Positions 59,542 through 64,000 of a stretch of DNA of 64,000 nt are shown here, one piece after another. A program made the translations under genes and the position numbers. The notes beneath the pieces were generated by a model that saw only the letters and a program-made list of their open reading frames with translations, searched no databases and was not told the origin of the DNA. Within the stretch, counting starts at the first letter, position 1, and each line of letters begins with the position of its first letter. Source of the stretch: Agrobacterium genomosp. 13 str. CFBP 6927 (GTDB taxonomy: Bacteria; Pseudomonadota; Alphaproteobacteria; Rhizobiales; Rhizobiaceae); NCBI GenBank assembly GCA_900012615.1, contig LT009757.1, forward strand, positions 1,216,195 to 1,280,194, given 5' to 3'.

Positions 59542-60030
59542 TCAGACGTCCTGTGGCCTGTCCTCGGGGTTGAACTGGGTGATGGTGGTCCAGCGGGCGG
59601 TGAGCGCCGGTTTCTGCTCGTTTTCGATCTCCACCGTCACATCATAGGTCGTCACCAGCATGGCGGCGCCACGAAACCGCGCCTCGGCCAAGATGAAACG
59701 TCCGCGCACGCGCGCGCCGCTTTTGACCGGCGCGACGAAGCGGACGGCGTCAAAGCCGTAATTGATGCCCATGGTCGTTTCGCGAATGCGGGGCAGGGCA
59801 TCGTAATTCAGCGCCGAAAGCAGCGAGAGCGTCAGGAACCCATGCGCGATGGTGCCGCCGAAAGGGCTTTCCGCCTTGGCGCGTTCGGGGTCGGTATGGA
59901 TGAACTGCTCGTCCAGCGTTGCTTTTGCGAAGGCGTTTATCATCGACTGGTCGACGGTGATCCAGTCGGAAACGCCCATTTCCGTACCGACGAAATTTTT
60001 CATTTCCGCCAGCGCTATGTCCTTTGCCAT
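59542..60030 (-). CDS. MaoC-family (R)-specific enoyl hydratase-like protein
   Basis: A 162-residue hot-dog-fold protein. It begins AKDIALAEMKNFVGTEMGVSDW, and the hydratase motif is FAKATLDEQFIHTDPERAKAES PFGGTIAHGF (Asp/His dyad in DEQFIHTD and the GGTIAHG turn). This is the PhaJ/MaoC pattern, so it probably hydrates an enoyl-CoA. The start ATG is the only in-frame one. It lies 54 bases downstream of glgX and 13 bases upstream of the binding-domain gene on the same strand. Confidence 0.88.
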   Translation of the reverse strand: MAKDIALAEMKNFVGTEMGVSDWITVDQSMINAFAKATLDEQFIHTDPERAKAESPFGGTIAHGFLTLSLLSALNYDALPRIRETTMGINYGFDAVRFVAPVKSGARVRGRFILAEARFRGAAMLVTTYDVTVEIENEQKPALTARWTTITQFNPEDRPQDV

Positions 60031-60084
60031 GTTACCTCTTCTGGGTTGTCTCGCGGCACTTATAAAGGTGCCGGGGCCAGGCGA

Positions 60085-62040
60085 TCAACCGCGTCGATAA
60101 AACACCACAGAGCGGGCGGGAAGGAAGGCGGGATTGCCGAAATCCGTACCGATCGCCCGCCAGCCATCGCCGGGCAGGGTGAAGGGAACGATCTTGCGGC
60201 CGCGGTTGATGAGAACGGCAAGCTCGGCGTCGTCCCCGGTTTCATGATCCGGGGTGGAGAGCACCATGGTGAATGCCGGCCCGTCCGGTCTTTCCCATTC
60301 TTCCACCGTCATCGGTTTGCCGCCCGGCGCAAGCCATTCCACGTCGCCATTGCCGGAGAAAAAGCCGGTTTGCGAAAAAACGCCGAACCTTTTGCGAAGT
60401 GTGGAAAGGAACGCCGTGTGATCGATCAGTTCGGGTGAGAGCGACGACCAGTCGACCCAAGTGATGTCGTTATCCTGGCAATAGGCATTGTTGTTGCCAT
60501 GCTGGCTGCGGCCGCCCTCATCGCCGGCGGTCAGCATCAATGTGCCGCGACTGACGAAAAGCGTGGAAAGCAGCGCTTTCACATCGGCAATGCGCGCGGC
60601 GACAATGGCAGGATCATCGGTCAGACCCTCGATACCATTGTTCCAGGAGTGATTTTCATTGTGGCCATCGCGATTGTTCTCGCCGTTTTTCTCATTGTGC
60701 TTGTGTTCGTGGCTGACAAGATCGAACAGGGTAAAACCGTCATGGGCGGCAAGGAAATTGACGCTGCGGGTGCTGGAGCGGCCATGGCGGGAAAAGATCG
60801 GCGAAGAGCCGGAGAGCGCATTGGCCAGGGCGCCGGTCGTTCCCGCATCACCGCGCCAGAACCGGCGCATATCGTCACGGGCGCGGTCGTTCCATTCCAG
60901 AAAGCTTTCGGGAAAATTGCCGAGCTGATAACCGCCGGGTCCGATATCCCATGGTTCGGCAATCAGCACACGGTCATAAAGCACGGGGTCCGAATGCATG
61001 GCCGCCAGCGTTTCGCTTGCCATGTCAAAGCCGCTCGCGGTTCTTCCGAGAATGGGGGCGAGATCGAAACGGAAGCCGTCTATGCCCGCATTTAAAACGA
61101 AATGCCGAAGTGAATCGATGATGAGCTGGCGAATATAGGGATGATCGCAGGCAACCGTATTACCGGTGCCGGTATCGTTGACCAGCACGCCGGGCTTATC
61201 CTGCGGGTGGCGAAAGGCAGTGAGATTGTCCAGCCCACGCAATGACAGGATGGAGCCGGCGCTGTCGCTTTCACCGGTATGGTTGAAGACCAGATCGAGA
61301 ATGACGCCGATGCCTTGCGCATGCAGTGCGGTGACCGTGTCGCGCAACTCGCGCACACCGCCGGGGCAGAGGCGCGGATCGAGCGCCATGAAGCCGACCG
61401 GATTGTAGCCCCATGCATTGGAAAGGCCGAGCGGCGGCAGGTGGCGCTCATCGATCCAGGCGGTGATCGGCATCAGCTCCACCGCATCGACGCCGATTTT
61501 TTTCAGGTGTGCAATAATGGCGGGGTGGGCCAGCGCCGCCACGGTGCCTCTCAACTCTTCCGGCACTTGCGGGTGTAATTTGGTGAAGGATTTGACTGAA
61601 AGTTCGTAAATCAGCCCGCCCTCGGTAAAAAGCGGCGGCTGGCGCTTGAGCGGTTCGTATTCTGAAAGGATTGCCTTTGGCATGACCGCGCCTGTTTCCT
61701 CGCCAAAGGCATAAAGCGCCGGATCATGCCGGAACGGCCGGTCTATCTGTGTCGCGTAGGGGTCGAGCAGCAGTTTGGCAGGATCGAACCACAGACCATG
61801 TTCGGAAGCGTAAATTCCGTGGGCACGGAAGCCGTATCGCGTGCCGGGTGTGGCCTCCGTGACCGTCAATCGGTGAATGTCGTCCTCACCGCGCTTCATC
61901 GGCAAGCGGGCTATCTCTTTTTCGCCCGTTGCATCGAAAAGGCAAAGGTCGATTGCAGAGGCGTGCCGGGAATAGACCGTGAATTCCGTGCCGTTTTCCG
62001 TCTGGATCGCACCTTTGGGGAAAACGGATGGTGTCTGCAT
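60085..62040 (-). CDS. glgX: Glycogen debranching enzyme GlgX
   Basis: A 651-residue GH13 isoamylase-type enzyme that cleaves alpha-1,6 branches of phosphorylase-limit glycogen. An N-terminal CBM48 domain (about 1-110) leads to the barrel: GVDAVELMPITAWID, VIFNHT is here as ILDLVFNHTGESD, nucleophile Asp in GFRFDLAPILG, acid Glu in VLIAEPWDIGPGGYQ and the third acid in LAAHDGFTLFDLVSHEHKHNE. NNAYCQDNDITWVDW is typical of GlgX. It follows pgm (299-base gap) and is part of the glycogen cluster. MaoC and two further genes follow on the same strand. Confidence 0.95.
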   Translation of the reverse strand: MQTPSVFPKGAIQTENGTEFTVYSRHASAIDLCLFDATGEKEIARLPMKRGEDDIHRLTVTEATPGTRYGFRAHGIYASEHGLWFDPAKLLLDPYATQIDRPFRHDPALYAFGEETGAVMPKAILSEYEPLKRQPPLFTEGGLIYELSVKSFTKLHPQVPEELRGTVAALAHPAIIAHLKKIGVDAVELMPITAWIDERHLPPLGLSNAWGYNPVGFMALDPRLCPGGVRELRDTVTALHAQGIGVILDLVFNHTGESDSAGSILSLRGLDNLTAFRHPQDKPGVLVNDTGTGNTVACDHPYIRQLIIDSLRHFVLNAGIDGFRFDLAPILGRTASGFDMASETLAAMHSDPVLYDRVLIAEPWDIGPGGYQLGNFPESFLEWNDRARDDMRRFWRGDAGTTGALANALSGSSPIFSRHGRSSTRSVNFLAAHDGFTLFDLVSHEHKHNEKNGENNRDGHNENHSWNNGIEGLTDDPAIVAARIADVKALLSTLFVSRGTLMLTAGDEGGRSQHGNNNAYCQDNDITWVDWSSLSPELIDHTAFLSTLRKRFGVFSQTGFFSGNGDVEWLAPGGKPMTVEEWERPDGPAFTMVLSTPDHETGDDAELAVLINRGRKIVPFTLPGDGWRAIGTDFGNPAFLPARSVVFYRRG

Positions 62041-62105
62041 GGTCTATGTCTCCGGGGGATGGTTTTTCTCCTCCGCAAAGGGAGAAGGCGGTCCGCGGGC
62101 GTCAC

Positions 62106-62127
62106 GAGATGGCCTTCCGGCCATCTC
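62106..62127. terminator. Hairpin between pgm and glgX
   Basis: GAGATGGCC-TTCC-GGCCATCTC, a perfect nine-base stem with a tetraloop, followed by AGAGTTTT on the plus strand. It lies 66 bases upstream of the glgX start. Its role on the minus strand is uncertain. Confidence 0.5.
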
Positions 62128-62145
62128 AGAGTTTTAGAGGTGTTA

Positions 62146-62253
62146 GAACCTCTCTTCCGTCATCCTCGGGCTTGACTCGAGGATCCATAACCCGCTGAAA
62201 TCGTGGATCCTCGGGTCAAGCCCGAGGATGACGTTCAGTGTGGTGAGAGGTTC
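62146..62253. repeat. Long palindromic repeat, copy 2
   Basis: Arms of 30 bases (62158-62187 and 62204-62233) with one mismatch around a 16-base loop, matching the 47 kb copy. Here an additional outer pair GAACCTCTC / GAGAGGTTC (62146-62154 and 62245-62253) widens the palindrome. It lies between pgm and glgX on the minus strand, where it could modulate read-through. Confidence 0.85.
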
Positions 62254-62266
62254 ACTACCCCTCCAA

Positions 62267-62282
62267 GTGGCCTTTTGGCCAC
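62267..62282. terminator. Small hairpin next to palindromic repeat
   Basis: GTGGCC-TTTT-GGCCAC, followed on the plus strand by GCTTTTTG. Together with the other stems it makes the pgm-glgX gap highly structured. Confidence 0.4.
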
Positions 62283-62339
62283 CTCTCGCTTTTTGTATGC
62301 CGCGCCACGTCCAGGGGCCAGAAACGCGGCGCCAAGCCT

Positions 62340-63998
<1,659 letters not shown>

Positions 63999-64000
63999 TG

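Overview
The window is high-GC chromosomal DNA from an alphaproteobacterium of the Rhizobiales. The gene content and order point to Agrobacterium/Rhizobium: a succinoglycan exo cluster in near-Sinorhizobium order, glgX-pgm, a soxBDAG operon, DUF992 and DUF6074-type small proteins, and palindromic intergenic repeats. I infer Agrobacterium (a secondary, linear-type chromosome) from neighbourhood memory only, not from a database match. No tRNA, rRNA, CRISPR array, insertion sequence or integrase is visible.

Layout. (1) 1-2.5 kb: an envelope-modification operon on the minus strand, eptA-type lipid A phosphoethanolamine transferase, OmpR-type response regulator, then the start of a sensor kinase. 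(2) 2.7-10.2 kb: an orphan GTA/phage-like spike base gene, a LysR regulator, and a divergent siderophore uptake operon (TonB-dependent receptor, binding protein, double permease, ATPase). (3) 10.4-12.1 kb: a DUF992 exported protein, a small cytochrome c and RecX. (4) 12.1-19.8 kb: a sugar ABC importer operon with an SMP-30 lactonase, divergent from a GAF histidine kinase/LuxR-type regulator pair; a long inverted repeat lies between them. (5) 19.8-25.8 kb: housekeeping genes (topoisomerase IB, PQQ-type sugar dehydrogenase, RsmJ, RluA-type synthase, YigZ, a flavoprotein). (6) 25.7-33.2 kb: a betaine ABC importer, a large hybrid histidine kinase and a 2-hydroxyacid dehydrogenase.

(7) 33.4-48.5 kb: the succinoglycan cluster. 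The minus strand carries exoT, exoH-K-L-A-M-O-N and exoP; the plus strand carries exoW-V; exoU and exoX follow on the minus strand. Together they supply UDP-glucose (ExoN), sugar transferases (ExoA, L, M, O, U, W), succinyl and pyruvyl decoration (ExoH, ExoV), flipping (ExoT), chain-length/export control (ExoP), polymer cleavage (ExoK) and repression (ExoX). exoY/F/Q/Z/B and exoI are not in the window. (8) 48.8-50.5 kb: a DUF6074-like protein, a TPR lipoprotein and ribosomal protein S21. (9) 50.8-56.3 kb: heterotetrameric sarcosine oxidase with an extra unknown gene between soxB and soxD. (10) 56.3-60 kb: an exported HEFGH metalloprotease paired with an exported Asn-Pro repeat protein, DUF2332, a signal-less binding-protein domain and a MaoC hydratase. 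(11) 60-64 kb: glycogen debranching enzyme and phosphoglucomutase.

The least explained material is the protease/NP-repeat pair, the unknown sox operon gene, the orphan spike base gene, the two-component/sugar importer junction, and the palindromic repeats near 33.3, 47.0 and 62.2 kb. All family calls come from reading the translated sequence; no search was run.
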